64,000 nt of DNA from Enhygromyxa salina. Its GTDB lineage: Bacteria; Myxococcota_A; Polyangia; Nannocystales; Nannocystaceae. The stretch lies in NCBI RefSeq assembly GCF_000737335.2, contig NZ_JMCC02000059.1, positions 37,880 to 101,879 of the forward strand. Reading direction: 5' to 3'. The notes beneath the pieces are model-generated. The model was not told where the DNA came from. It searched no databases and worked only from the letters and a program-made list of their open reading frames with translations. The first letter of the stretch is position 1. Every line of letters begins with the position of its first letter. The translations under genes and the position numbers were made by a program. This document shows positions 1 through 8,860 of the stretch, piece by piece.

Positions 1-2
1 CT

Positions 3-146
3 CGCTCGGCGCCCCCACCCACGAGGATGACGGATGGGACTGTCTTCAGCTCTGGCAGGGTCACCGAAGCTGCGAGGTGGACCCACGAGCGACTCGGTCG
101 TGTGCTCGAACGTCACGGCCGCTCGCTCGACGAGCACGCTTGCTAG
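3..146 (+). pseudogene. coding-like tail of an unknown gene
   Basis: A reading frame open from the window edge ends at TAG 144-146. Its last 39 codons (from an ATG at 27) read like a real helical protein, with TEAARWTHERLGRVLERHGR followed by a short acidic tail. Its stop overlaps the stop of the convergent HEAT-repeat gene. I do not recognise the family, and it could be a chance frame. Confidence 0.2.
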
Positions 147-1411
147 CGGGAGGCCCGGAGCAGCGCGAGGGTCCGTCGGGCCTCGTCGCGGACCTGTCGC
201 GAAGGGTGCTGGGTGAGTGGCTCGATCTGCTTGCAGTCCTCGGCCCGCCCGACGTCGGACAAGGTAGCGAGGGCTCCAACGAGTTCGGTCCGATGCATTG
301 ACGCGAGGCGTTCGAGCGCGAGGCTGCGGTAATCGGTGGTCACGCCAACGCCACGAGAGTAGCGGCGTGCATAGTGGCGCAGGGAGGCGTTGCGATCGAA
401 GCAGGCCCGCAGCAGTGCCTCGGCGTCTGCCTGCTTGCGTCGCCAGCGGAGCCCAAGCAGGCGGATCGCTGGCGAGCGATCGAGTTCGAGGCGCGAGAGC
501 AAGGTATCGGCGAGATCTTTTGGTAGCTGCCCCGACGCGATCAGTTCGGCGACGCCGCGACGGACTCGCGGATCGAGATCCACGAGGCCCGACTCGAGCG
601 CGCGACGGGCCTCCTCGCGCTCGGGGAAGTTACGCGCAAGCCTAACGATCGCCGCCGCGCGGACGTCCGCGTCGACGGCCTTCGTAGCACGGGCGAGGGC
701 CGTCCAAGCTCGCCGAGGATGGTCGCGCAGCAGCGCCTGGACCTGTCCAGCGAGCTCGCTGCGCGAGGCCCGAACGGTGTCACTCGTGGTCTCGATCAGC
801 GGCAGTGCGGCTATCAGCGCGACGAGCCACTCGGAGCCGCGCTTCCCGTGCAGCAGTCGGTCGGCCTCGGTAGCGATCTCGGCCACGGGATCGTTGAGCC
901 GGGTGACGAGAACGCAGACCGCGAGTTCGTCGACCTCCGCGTCGAGTGCTGCGAGCGCACGCGCGCGCGTCCAGCCGTTTCGCTGCATGGCAGCGAGAGC
1001 GAGGGCGCCGACGCGGCCACGCTCGAGGTGCGCGAGCAGGCTGACGCGATCCGGCGTCAGTCCCACGCGTTCCACCGTTCGAGCCGCCCGGTCGATGGCC
1101 CACCAGCTGCGCCTGCGCGCGCTTCTCAGCACCGCCTCGGCCGCTCGTGCACTTGCCTCGACCACCAGCGGTGAGGGGTCGCCCAGCCCAGGGACCAGCG
1201 AGGCTGCGGCCTGCGTCGGTGAGGCGTGCGTGAGCTCGGTGATTGCGGCTTGGATCCTCGCGTCGTCGTCGTCGCGGGCGGCGTCGTCGAGGCGTGCGAT
1301 CCAGGTTCGTAGCAAGTCGGCGACACGATAGCACCACCACGCTGGCTCGAGTCGCCGAGCCTTCCCACTTGGCTCGGGTTTCGATGGATTCTTGGGTCTC
1401 GTCGTCGACAA
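143..1411 (-). CDS. HEAT-repeat-like alpha-helical protein
   Basis: A 422-residue protein made almost wholly of short Ala/Leu/Arg-rich helices. Recurring units such as 'DPSPLVVEASARAAEAVL', 'DADVRAAAIVRLARNF' and 'DPRVRRGVAELIASG' are typical of HEAT/armadillo-type scaffolds. No signal peptide or membrane segment is seen, so it is probably a cytoplasmic protein-protein interaction module; no catalytic motif is visible. The start is a TTG at 1411 (next codons STTRPKNP), chosen because no ATG lies upstream in frame and the WWCYRVADLL segment near residue 25 is already coding-like. Its partner is not indicated by the neighbours. Repeat architecture is clear; function is unknown. Confidence 0.72.
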   Translation of the reverse strand: MSTTRPKNPSKPEPSGKARRLEPAWWCYRVADLLRTWIARLDDAARDDDDARIQAAITELTHASPTQAAASLVPGLGDPSPLVVEASARAAEAVLRSARRRSWWAIDRAARTVERVGLTPDRVSLLAHLERGRVGALALAAMQRNGWTRARALAALDAEVDELAVCVLVTRLNDPVAEIATEADRLLHGKRGSEWLVALIAALPLIETTSDTVRASRSELAGQVQALLRDHPRRAWTALARATKAVDADVRAAAIVRLARNFPEREEARRALESGLVDLDPRVRRGVAELIASGQLPKDLADTLLSRLELDRSPAIRLLGLRWRRKQADAEALLRACFDRNASLRHYARRYSRGVGVTTDYRSLALERLASMHRTELVGALATLSDVGRAEDCKQIEPLTQHPSRQVRDEARRTLALLRASR

Positions 1412-1651
1412 CCGACTGCACGGGCTTGGCTGCTTTTTGGGCTCACAGCCCGCCAGGGTGGCTGGAGATCGGTAGCGAGACCGTCATCTGCACGTGGGTG
1501 CGCCCAGGTTGGTCCGTCTGGTGCCGGACGGGTCGGGCAGCGAGAGCTGCGAGCGTCGTCGGCTGGAGCTGCTCTTTCACTGGGACTCGACCTGAGCCTT
1601 CAGCTCGAGGTGGGGGCCCACCACTTCGCGCAGCTCGCGACTCCCGCCGAG

Positions 1652-4084
1652 CTAGGACGCCCGCACGAGCCCGAGCGCGACCTTCTGCCCGCGCAGCAAC
1701 AGGACCCGCGCCGAAGCCCGATTGAGCTTGTTGGCCTCGTCGACCAACGCCTGCAGCAGCGGCTCCTCGTGGAGCTTGATCGACCCGAGCAGCACGGCGC
1801 CGATGTCGTTGCCGGCGATCGGTCGGAGGGTGTCGAGGATCGCGTGATCCTTGTCGGTGATCAGCGCCCAGCTGGCGAAGGCCTCCGAGAGCTCCGTGCG
1901 CAGCTCGTGCGCGTGGGCGGCATCCTCGGCGCTGATCAGCGCGAGGCTGCGGCTCGCACCGCTCAAGGTCTCTCCACGGGCAGCGACCTGGCTGATCATG
2001 TCGAGCACGAGCGCGGCGCTCTCGGGCTTCGGCGCCCGGCGCAGCTCGTCGAGTAGCGGCGAGCGGTGACACATGCGCCCGATGTGGGCGAGGCTGCGCA
2101 GGTGCTCGGCGGTGTCGCCAGCCGGAGACAAAAGCACGAAGAAGATGTCAGTCTGGTCATCGCCGATCGTCAGCGGGGTCGTCGTCGTGACGACGACGAC
2201 CACGCTGCGCTCGATGCCCTCGATCGCCGCGTGGGGCAGGCTCACGCCGTCGCCGAGGGGCACGTGGCCGTCGCTGGCTGCGCTGAGGGCCTCGAGCACG
2301 GGCTCGGTATCGAGGCCGACCAAGGACGCGAGGCGCGGGGCCGCGAGCTCGATGACCTCGTCGAGGGTCGCGGCCGAGCTGCGCAGCTCGATGTTCTCAG
2401 CCGGGATCCAGTCATCCCAGCGCGAGACCTCGTCGTTGTCCGCCATGGAGTCGACCTCGGCGTGCACGCGCTTCCACTCGGCCCAGACCATGCGCACGAT
2501 GCTCGGCGACGCTTGCTGGGCCTCGGCGGTGCCAGTCCCGACCAGCGCCTTGCGGTAGCGATCGCTGAGCGCCTGCCACTCGACGTGGACCCCCGGATGC
2601 CCCGCGCCCTCGCGCTGACGCTGGAGGCTCGACAAGAGCTGCAGGCAGGCGTGATCGATGTGGTCGAGGCGCTCGATGTGGACGTGGAGCTCCTTGTCGA
2701 CCGGGACTGACTCGAGCGCGCGGGCGAAGCGGGGCAGCTGGATGAAGGTCGCCGCGCCCACGAGGTGGAGGTGGACGACGCCGGGCTCGGGGCCCTCTTC
2801 CTCATGGATCTCGAAGTGCGAGAAGGTCCACACGAGCTTGAGCACCGCGGTGATCAAGCCGGCGAGGATCCCGACGAAGAGATCGATGAACACGACCCCG
2901 ATGAGGGTCACGCCGAAGATCACGAACTCGGCCCGGCCCTGCGTCCACAGCCGACCCATCGCGCCGACGTCGACCAGCTTGATGCCGGTGTAGACGAGGA
3001 TCGCCCCGAGGCAGGCCTTGGGGATCAGCCCCAAGAGCTGCGGCGCGAGCGACACGAACAAGAGCAGCCAGATCGCGTGAAAGATGGTCGAGCGGCGGGT
3101 CAGGGCGCCGGCCTCGAGGTTGACCGAGCTGCGCACGATGACGCCCGTCACCGGCAGCCCGCCCAGCAGCCCCGAGAAGAAGTTGCCGACGCCCTGGGCC
3201 TTCATCTCCTTGTCGTAGTCGGTCTTGACGAAGCTCTGGCGTTCGTCGATCGCGTTGGCCGTCAGCAGCGTCGCCGCGCTCGCGACGAACGCGAAGATCG
3301 CCGAGCGGCCGATCAGGACTGGGTCGGTCAGGAACTCGAAGTCCGCGGGACTCACGACGTTGAGCCCCTCGAAGAAATTCGACGAGATGTCGAGCGCGCG
3401 CACGTCGAGCGAGAGCAGCACCGCGGCGGCGGTGACGGACAGCAGCGCGACGAGGTGGCCGGGGACGATCTTGAGGAACTCGGGCCGGAACTGGTTCCAA
3501 CCGACGATCAGCGCGACGGTCGCGACGGCGATCAAGAACGGGGCCGACGAGTGTCCGGCCGCGCCGGTCGCCGTGTCGAACAGCGAGAAGGGGACCGCGG
3601 CGACGTTCTCGATGAACGTGGCCTTGGGATCTTCATCGAGCGCGACGAGGGCCTGCGAGCCGATGATCAGCACGCCGATGCCGGTGAGCATTCCCGTGAT
3701 CACCGCTGGCGCGACCGCGCGAAACCACTGGCCGAGGCGAAAGTAGCCGGCCAGCAGCTGCCACACGCCGGTCATCATCACGACCGGGCCGAGCGCGAGC
3801 AGGCCATAGTCCGTGACCAGCGCGAAGCACAGCACGATCAAGCTCGCGGCCGGGCCGCTGACCAGCAGCGGCGCGCCCGAGATCACGCCGATGGCTCCGC
3901 CGACGATGCCGGCGATCAGCCCTCGCTCGACCGGCACGCCGCACGCGACGGCGATGCCAATGCACAGCGGCAGCGCGACCAGGAACACGACCGTGGAGGC
4001 CATGAAGTCGCGGGTCAGCTTCTCGCGCGCGCTGAGCTGTTCGGGGGCGGTTTTGGACTCGTCCTTCGCGCTCGCGTTGGTCAT
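1652..4084 (-). CDS. SulP anion transporter fused to a PTS EIIA-like domain
   Basis: An 810-residue membrane protein. Residues about 25-430 are a SulP/SLC26-type transporter core with many membrane segments and the typical VSGPAASL stretch near residue 75. SulP proteins move bicarbonate, sulfate or other anions. Residues about 430-520 look like the usual cytoplasmic STAS-type tail. Residues about 560-700 match a PTS EIIA type-2 (fructose/nitrogen) domain: GVSLPHA holds the predicted phospho-acceptor His618, and His661 matches the second conserved His. A further ~100 residues (GAVLLGSIKLHEEP) resemble nothing I can name. A universal-stress-protein remnant lies directly upstream on the same strand, a common SulP neighbour. 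I infer transport gated by phosphorylation or by a PTS-like signal; the substrate cannot be read from sequence. Confidence 0.9.
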   Translation of the reverse strand: MTNASAKDESKTAPEQLSAREKLTRDFMASTVVFLVALPLCIGIAVACGVPVERGLIAGIVGGAIGVISGAPLLVSGPAASLIVLCFALVTDYGLLALGPVVMMTGVWQLLAGYFRLGQWFRAVAPAVITGMLTGIGVLIIGSQALVALDEDPKATFIENVAAVPFSLFDTATGAAGHSSAPFLIAVATVALIVGWNQFRPEFLKIVPGHLVALLSVTAAAVLLSLDVRALDISSNFFEGLNVVSPADFEFLTDPVLIGRSAIFAFVASAATLLTANAIDERQSFVKTDYDKEMKAQGVGNFFSGLLGGLPVTGVIVRSSVNLEAGALTRRSTIFHAIWLLLFVSLAPQLLGLIPKACLGAILVYTGIKLVDVGAMGRLWTQGRAEFVIFGVTLIGVVFIDLFVGILAGLITAVLKLVWTFSHFEIHEEEGPEPGVVHLHLVGAATFIQLPRFARALESVPVDKELHVHIERLDHIDHACLQLLSSLQRQREGAGHPGVHVEWQALSDRYRKALVGTGTAEAQQASPSIVRMVWAEWKRVHAEVDSMADNDEVSRWDDWIPAENIELRSSAATLDEVIELAAPRLASLVGLDTEPVLEALSAASDGHVPLGDGVSLPHAAIEGIERSVVVVVTTTTPLTIGDDQTDIFFVLLSPAGDTAEHLRSLAHIGRMCHRSPLLDELRRAPKPESAALVLDMISQVAARGETLSGASRSLALISAEDAAHAHELRTELSEAFASWALITDKDHAILDTLRPIAGNDIGAVLLGSIKLHEEPLLQALVDEANKLNRASARVLLLRGQKVALGLVRAS

Positions 4085-4123
4085 GGCAGGCTGGTGGTGA
4101 GGAAGTCGTTCCCCGCGAACCGT

Positions 4124-4275
4124 TCAGCTGAGTGCTTCCGGGACTCGGATGGTCACCACGGAACAGGTGGACCCTTGCATGACTTGCTCGGCAACGCTAC
4201 CGACCAACGCCGCAACAGATCCGTCGGCCGTCTCGCCGTCCTCACCTGCGGCTGCGTGGATCGGGGGGCGCCGAA
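4124..4275 (-). pseudogene. C-terminal remnant of a universal stress protein
   Basis: Read on the minus strand, the frame ending at TGA 4126-4124 gives GSVAEQVMQGSTCSVVTIRV, matching the typical USP end (GSVAE..., then a hydrophobic strand ending in R). Upstream of the GSVAE block the frame stays open for about 30 codons but is not USP-like, and no start or nucleotide-binding motif is present. It sits 40 bp upstream of the SulP gene in the same orientation, so a USP-SulP operon may once have stood here. Confidence 0.45.
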
Positions 4276-4278
4276 GAC

Positions 4279-4476
4279 GTGCACGACCAGCACCTCGGCG
4301 AGGAGTTGCTCGCGCGCACCACCCGGTCGATCCGGATCACGGCTCGCGGCGCGGCCCTGCTCGAGTACGCCGACGAGATCTTCGCGCGCAGCTACGAGGT
4401 CAACCACGTCTTCCGCGACAAGAACGAGTCGCTGGTCCCGACGAACATTCGCATCGGCATGGTCGGGGGGATCTCG
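4279..4476 (+). pseudogene. fragment of a LysR-family (NhaR-like) regulator
   Basis: The frame reads LGEELLARTTRSIRITARGA, then ALLEYADEIFARSYEV and NIRIGMVGGISR. That is the second half of a LysR winged helix, the linker helix and the first strand of the effector domain, in the right order. The N-terminal half of the HTH and nearly all of the effector domain are missing, and the family pattern stops at about 4476. A gene of about 900 bp would be expected, so this is a remnant. Confidence 0.55.
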
Positions 4477-4486
4477 CGCGTCCGCC

Positions 4487-4643
4487 CCTCGCCCAGGATC
4501 GCCTCGAGACCACCCCCGACGGCCGATGCCGCTACAACTTTCGGCACGCGTGGAAAAATGGCGTGCATGCAGTTTTGCTTGCTCCGCTCGACCTCACCGC
4601 GCGGTTGTGCGCCCTGATCCCGCCACCGCGTTGTGGACATTGA
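4487..4643 (+). pseudogene. C-terminal remnant of an IS91-type (Y2) transposase
   Basis: The frame contains DGRCRYNFRHAWKNGVHAVL and LDLTARLCALIPPPR, which resemble the end of the catalytic region of IS91-like rolling-circle transposases (a 'rRW.dG...v.f.PLELleRLaALvPpPR' pattern). The usual following YHGVLA segment is lost at the junction with the next fragment. It may be what is left of the element that scrambled this region. Confidence 0.45.
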
Positions 4644-5197
4644 GCTTTGGCCTGGCCTTCACCGCGCTCGGCACCGGGTCCAATCTGCATAATCTGTATC
4701 TGCACTATACGGTGTTCTCGTTTCCGGCCATGGCCGCCGCCGCTGTGTTTGGGCTGCACAACCTCGTCGAGCGGCTCGAGCCTGCCCGCCGGGCGCCAGC
4801 GCTGGCTGGATTCGCCGCCGCGCTCAGCTGCGCGGCCTTGCTTGCCGGTGATCGGTTCGGAGCGTTCAGCGACTCCCAGGCGTTCCTATCCGGCAACGCC
4901 CCGCTGATCCGCGAGCTCGGCGAAGCCGCGAGCGAACGCTACACCTGGCTCGCCGCCGCGGTTGCCACGATCCCCGCCGACGCCTCTGTCAGCGCCACCG
5001 ACTCGCTCGGGCCCCACGTCTCGACGCGGTTGCGGCTCTATCACTTCCGCGACCAACCGGACGCCGACTGGCTGGTGATCCTCGAGTCCGAGACCACCCG
5101 CGACCAACGCCACTGGCTCCGCGGTCGGGTCCGCCAGGGCGAGCTCGAACAGGTCGCTCGTCATGCCAAGCAAATCACGATCTATCGCCGCCGCTGA
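4614..5197 (+). pseudogene. C-terminal fragment of a DUF2079-type membrane protein
   Basis: About 190 codons, open to TGA 5195-5197, begin abruptly inside a membrane segment (LSFGLAFTALG). They continue with HNLYLHYTVFSFPAMAAAAV, a further hydrophobic helix and a soluble tail holding AAVATIPADASVSATDSLGP and a DADWLVI strand. This order fits the end of DUF2079 predicted glycosyltransferase-like membrane proteins. No start codon or ribosome site precedes the homologous part and the larger N-terminal half is absent, so I call it a truncated pseudogene. The remaining reading frame is intact. Confidence 0.55.
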
Positions 5198-5309
5198 AGC
5201 ATCGAGCATGCGGTCGAGCCCGGCGTGCAGGCGTGGCACAGATGGGCTGGACACCGCGGTCTGAACTGGCAGACTCGTGCCGATGACCGTCGAAGATTTA
5301 GGTACCTAC

Positions 5310-6443
5310 ATGATCGCCGCGTTGGCCTTGCTGAGCGCTTGCAGCGACGACTCGAGGTCCGACGATGGCACCGGTGAGTCGGGCAGTGATAGCGACACCT
5401 CGGCGGGCGTGAGCGAGTCGGAGTCGGTCGGGCAGGAGGGCGACGGCGATGGTGATGGCGACGGGGACGGAGACGGCGATGGGGACGGAGACGGCGACGG
5501 AGATGGAGATGGAGATGGAGACGGAGATGGCGATGGCGACGGAGATGGCGATGGCGATGGCGATGGGGACGGAGACGGCGACGGAGACGGAGACGGCGAC
5601 GGCGACCCTCCCAACCCGCTGTGGAACAGCTCGCACCTCTGGTACTCGATCGACGACAAGCTGATCCACATCGAGATCGACACCACCGACGGCTCTGTCG
5701 TCGACCTGGTCGCCAGCCCGATCGAGGCCAATCCACCGCTGCTCCAGGGTCAGAGCGGGATCACGATGATCCTCAACGAGCAAAACGAGATCGACATTCT
5801 GCTCACGCGGGTCAACAACAACAGCAACTCGACGCGCATGCATGTCATCCATAGTCCGACCACCGACGGCACACCCGTGCAGGCCGACGAGATCGGGGTT
5901 GTGCCTGACGACCTCTTGATCGAGGCGCTGTTCACCGACTGTCAGGGGCTGGTCTATCTGATGGACACGGGGGTCAACGTCTCGTCGGCGACTGGCAATC
6001 GGCTGATTCGGTTTACCGGTGACTACCTCGCTGGTGACCTGGCCTACGAGGTCATCACCGATCTGCAAAATGCCTCGGTCGCCGATATCGACGACATGGG
6101 CCCGGGGATCAACATGATGGGCGAGATCACCGATGGTCAGGGCTTTGCGATCGATTCGTCGAATGTCTACGATCTCGACTATAACACCGGTACGGGCACG
6201 CTATTGGGCATGGGCGGGACCTACGGTATTCATGCGCTCGGCGGGCCGCTGTTCGACGATGCGATCGCGCGCCTGTACCTGCTCGACAGCAGCGCCAATC
6301 TGTACGAGGCCGACCCTGGTGATCTGAGCCTCTCGCCGATCCTCGTCACCGGGCCGCCAGCGTTGCCAAACGGTGTCGCCGGTTGGAGCGGGCTGACGGG
6401 CCCGCTGACCGAGTGCGAGTCGACCTTGCCTGAGCCGCAGTAG
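5310..6443 (+). CDS. GD-linker lipoprotein with a propeller-like domain
   Basis: A 377-residue secreted protein starting MIAALALLSAC, where LSAC is a lipobox. It then has a Ser/Asp/Glu-rich stretch, 28 Gly-Asp dipeptides and a ~270-residue domain with evenly spaced strand-like units (LWYSIDDKLIHIEI, LVYLMDTGVNVSS, ARLYLLDSSANLYEA) that suggest a beta-propeller. The linker would hold the domain away from the membrane. In-frame starts exist at GTG 5277 and ATG 5283, but they place acidic residues before the hydrophobic core; ATG 5310 has AGG seven bases upstream. The signal peptide is unusually short and lacks a positive charge. Ligand or substrate unknown. Confidence 0.75.
   Translation: MIAALALLSACSDDSRSDDGTGESGSDSDTSAGVSESESVGQEGDGDGDGDGDGDGDGDGDGDGDGDGDGDGDGDGDGDGDGDGDGDGDGDGDGDGDGDPPNPLWNSSHLWYSIDDKLIHIEIDTTDGSVVDLVASPIEANPPLLQGQSGITMILNEQNEIDILLTRVNNNSNSTRMHVIHSPTTDGTPVQADEIGVVPDDLLIEALFTDCQGLVYLMDTGVNVSSATGNRLIRFTGDYLAGDLAYEVITDLQNASVADIDDMGPGINMMGEITDGQGFAIDSSNVYDLDYNTGTGTLLGMGGTYGIHALGGPLFDDAIARLYLLDSSANLYEADPGDLSLSPILVTGPPALPNGVAGWSGLTGPLTECESTLPEPQ
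5439..5606 (+). repeat. 168-bp GD-coding hexamer repeat
   Basis: Twenty-eight consecutive Gly-Asp codon pairs with a mixed choice of GGC/GGA/GGG/GGT and GAC/GAT. It encodes the extended linker of the surrounding lipoprotein. The mix of codons limits perfect-repeat slippage. Confidence 0.95.
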
Positions 6444-6496
6444 CCACCAACAAAACAAGACCCGATGCTCGCTTGTGAGCGGGAGGCATCTCATCT

Positions 6497-7585
6497 ATGA
6501 ATGGGTCAATGAAACGTGCCATTGCTCCATTCGTAGTGCTGATGATCCTCGGCGCCTGCCGAGACGAGCCGACCCCGGTCGGGGAGAGCGAGACCACGAC
6601 GGGCGACGAGACGACGTCGGGTGATGGGGACGGCGACGGGGATGGCGACGGCGACGGCGACGGCGATGGGGATGGCGACGGCGACGGCGACGGCGATGGC
6701 GATGGCGATGGCGATGGCGATGGCGATGGCGATGGCGATGGCGATGGCGATGGCGACGGCGACGGTGATGGTGATGGCGATGGAGACGCCGAGCCGGGTG
6801 AGTGCCTCAACGAGATCGACAACCCGCAACCAGATGTTTTTGTCGGCGACGGCGTAGTCGACATGGAGTTGGAATTACGCACGATCTTGGCCGAACCCCC
6901 CATCGAGCTGTTCGTGGGCGCGCGGGTGCACATCAAAGGTAGCTACATCGATTGCTGCGACGACGACATTGTCGTGCCGGAGTCCGTGGTCGTGCGGACG
7001 TACCCCACCGAGCGGTTCATTCTCGGCAATGTCGCGGCCTTTAGCACCCCGCCGGTGCCCCACGACGTTTTTTTTGCAGCAATCGGCGAGGATCTCGAGA
7101 CCTGGTTCGCACCTTTTAGCCTCAGCTCCCACGACGACATGCTGTGCGAGGTCGAGTTCGACGAGGACGTCCCGGCAACACACACACGGACCCGCCTCTA
7201 CGTAGATGCCGGTGCGTGCGAGACCGCCAAGATCATCGATGAAGGGAGCGGGTATGTCGGCGACGTGTTTTTTGTCTCGGCCAACGATATGGCAGTGTGG
7301 GAGCCAAGCGGGACGACCGTGGACACCTATAGCCACGGCGACGTGTTCATCTCCCGCCAGCCATGTGAAGCCGGCGATTGCCCCGATACCGCCGACGTGC
7401 TCGGGTGCCCCGCGGACAACCCGGGGCCACAAGACCGCGCCAGGATCCTATTGAATGACTACTGCTACAGGCCGGTGAACGCTGGCTACGACCTCGTCTG
7501 CGAGATCCTGAGCGAAGCGGACAACGGCGTGATCATCAACTACGCGCTTGACTGCGGGCCGATCCCGTTCAACTGCGAAGAGTGA
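6497..7585 (+). CDS. GD-linker lipoprotein with a Cys-containing C-terminal domain
   Basis: A 362-residue protein: signal peptide MKRAIAPFVVLMILGAC (lipobox LGAC), Thr/Glu-rich start, 28 Gly-Asp units, then a ~240-residue domain with eleven or so cysteines (CCDDDIVVPESV, CETAKIIDEGSG, CEAGDCPDTADVLGC, NDYCYRPVNAGYDLVCEI), presumably disulfide-bonded. A GGGAGG at 6479-6484 supports ATG 6497; ATG 6509 would give the neater signal peptide. It follows the previous GD-linker lipoprotein by 53 bp in the same orientation. The two share architecture but not domain sequence. Surface exposed by inference; function unknown. Confidence 0.8.
   Translation: MNGSMKRAIAPFVVLMILGACRDEPTPVGESETTTGDETTSGDGDGDGDGDGDGDGDGDGDGDGDGDGDGDGDGDGDGDGDGDGDGDGDGDGDGDGDAEPGECLNEIDNPQPDVFVGDGVVDMELELRTILAEPPIELFVGARVHIKGSYIDCCDDDIVVPESVVVRTYPTERFILGNVAAFSTPPVPHDVFFAAIGEDLETWFAPFSLSSHDDMLCEVEFDEDVPATHTRTRLYVDAGACETAKIIDEGSGYVGDVFFVSANDMAVWEPSGTTVDTYSHGDVFISRQPCEAGDCPDTADVLGCPADNPGPQDRARILLNDYCYRPVNAGYDLVCEILSEADNGVIINYALDCGPIPFNCEE
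6620..6787 (+). repeat. 168-bp GD-coding hexamer repeat, nearly pure GGCGAT in its centre
   Basis: Twenty-eight Gly-Asp units, the same number as the run at 5439. Its centre (about 6702-6755) is an almost perfect GGCGAT tandem, so it should be prone to slippage in 6-bp steps that keep the frame. Confidence 0.95.
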
Positions 7586-7755
7586 GAGTCGTTCGTCGTG
7601 TATACCCGGGCATTCCCCGATGCCCGCGTACGAGGTCGATGCGAGCCTGCGCCCAGCGTCCGCGATCGAGCTCGAGCTCGCCGAGCTCGAGCAGGACCTC
7701 GGCGTGGTCCGGGGCCTCGACAAGATACCACGCCGGCCTGATATCATCGACGGTG

Positions 7756-8820
7756 ATGATTCGAGCGAACATGATCGGGCTTGGCCTCCTCGTGGGGTTG
7801 ACGGGTTGCATGGACACCGTGAACGCGGACGCGACGGCGAGCACGAGCTCGGCCACCGAGTCATCGGGTGGCAGCACTGGCGTCGACGGGTCCGAGACGA
7901 CAGGCCAGCCGGCGTGTGAGGCAGATGGACTCGAAGTCCATGTCGAAGGCGCGACCGGGACGCTCGAGGGGACGCTGCAATTGCCGGCGCGCTGCAGCCG
8001 AATCGCGGTGCTGATCCACCCCGGGTCTGGGCCCACGGATCGCAACGGGAACACCGTGGGGCAGCCGGGTATGAACGACTCGCTCGCGTTACTTGCCGAG
8101 GCGATCACTGAACTCGGGTATCCCAACCTCCGGATCGACAAGCGTGGGGTCGGCGGGAGCGCTGGCGCGCTGGTCAGCGAGTCGGCGCTGCGTTTCGAGC
8201 ATTATGTCGACGACATCGGGGTCTGGCAGCAGTACCTGCGCGACGAGGGCTACGCGGTCGTCGTCCTTGGTCACAGCGAGGGGGCCCTGCTCACCCTGCT
8301 CGCTAGCGGCGTGGCCGGGACGGTCGGCTACGTGTCCTTGGCCGGTCCCGGGCGGCCAGCTGGCGACGTGCTGCGCGAGCAACTGAGCGCCCAAGTGGTG
8401 GGACCCTTGCTCGACGAAGCGCTGGCGATCATCGATTCGCTCGAGCAAGGCGTGACGGTCGACTCGGTCTCGCCCGAGCTCGCGCCGCTCTTTCGGCCGA
8501 GTGTTCAGCCCTACTTGATCTCCTGGTTCGCCTATGATCCGGCCGCCGAGATCGCTGGTTCCCACGATGTCCTCATGACGCTGGTCGGGGGCACCACCGA
8601 CATCCAAGTTCCGATCACCGAATTGGACATACTCGCAGCCGCGCAGCCCGACGCCCAGACCTGCCGAATCGAAGGCATGAACCACGTCCTCAAGGCGGCC
8701 ACGCTCGATCCTGCCTCACAAGAGCAGACGTACACCGATCCCTCATTGCCGCTCGCGCCGGGGCTGGTGGCGTGCCTGGAGGGGTTTCTCGGCCTCGTCG
8801 AGACCGCCGTCGACGGGTGA
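7756..8820 (+). CDS. lipoprotein alpha/beta hydrolase
   Basis: A 354-residue exported hydrolase. Residues 1-18 form a signal peptide with lipobox LTGC, followed by a Ser/Thr-rich linker. The alpha/beta-hydrolase core shows HPGSGPTDRNGN (oxyanion region), the nucleophile elbow GHSEG with Ser174, a candidate Asp282 in GGTTDIQVP and His310 in GMNH, a complete predicted triad in canonical order. The closest style is the dienelactone-hydrolase/acyl-peptidase-like clade; the ester or amide substrate is unknown. I use ATG 7756 rather than upstream in-frame starts because the signal peptide begins there (MIRANMIGLGLLVG) and the preceding frame is low-complexity. Confidence 0.85.
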   Translation: MIRANMIGLGLLVGLTGCMDTVNADATASTSSATESSGGSTGVDGSETTGQPACEADGLEVHVEGATGTLEGTLQLPARCSRIAVLIHPGSGPTDRNGNTVGQPGMNDSLALLAEAITELGYPNLRIDKRGVGGSAGALVSESALRFEHYVDDIGVWQQYLRDEGYAVVVLGHSEGALLTLLASGVAGTVGYVSLAGPGRPAGDVLREQLSAQVVGPLLDEALAIIDSLEQGVTVDSVSPELAPLFRPSVQPYLISWFAYDPAAEIAGSHDVLMTLVGGTTDIQVPITELDILAAAQPDAQTCRIEGMNHVLKAATLDPASQEQTYTDPSLPLAPGLVACLEGFLGLVETAVDG

Positions 8821-8860
8821 TCGTCGGCGTTCCTCATGAATCGCTCGAGCGCCCTATACT

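Noticed and set aside
2765..5197. Long plus-strand frame (810 codons) opposite the SulP gene
   Set aside because: Its first 450 codons are Asp/Glu/Arg/Gln-rich antisense of SulP, typical of GC-rich shadow frames; only the DUF2079-like end is real.
5298..6068. Minus-strand frame with long alternating Ile/Val/Ala runs that look like membrane helices
   Set aside because: These are only the complement of the GD-coding repeat.
5439..6787. Regular repeats considered as a CRISPR array
   Set aside because: They are uninterrupted 6-bp coding repeats without spacers.
7569..7755. Minus-strand reading with a TPR-like phrase (LLELGELELDRGRWAQARID)
   Set aside because: Short, without start or context, and overlapping the leader of the hydrolase gene; not enough support for a feature.
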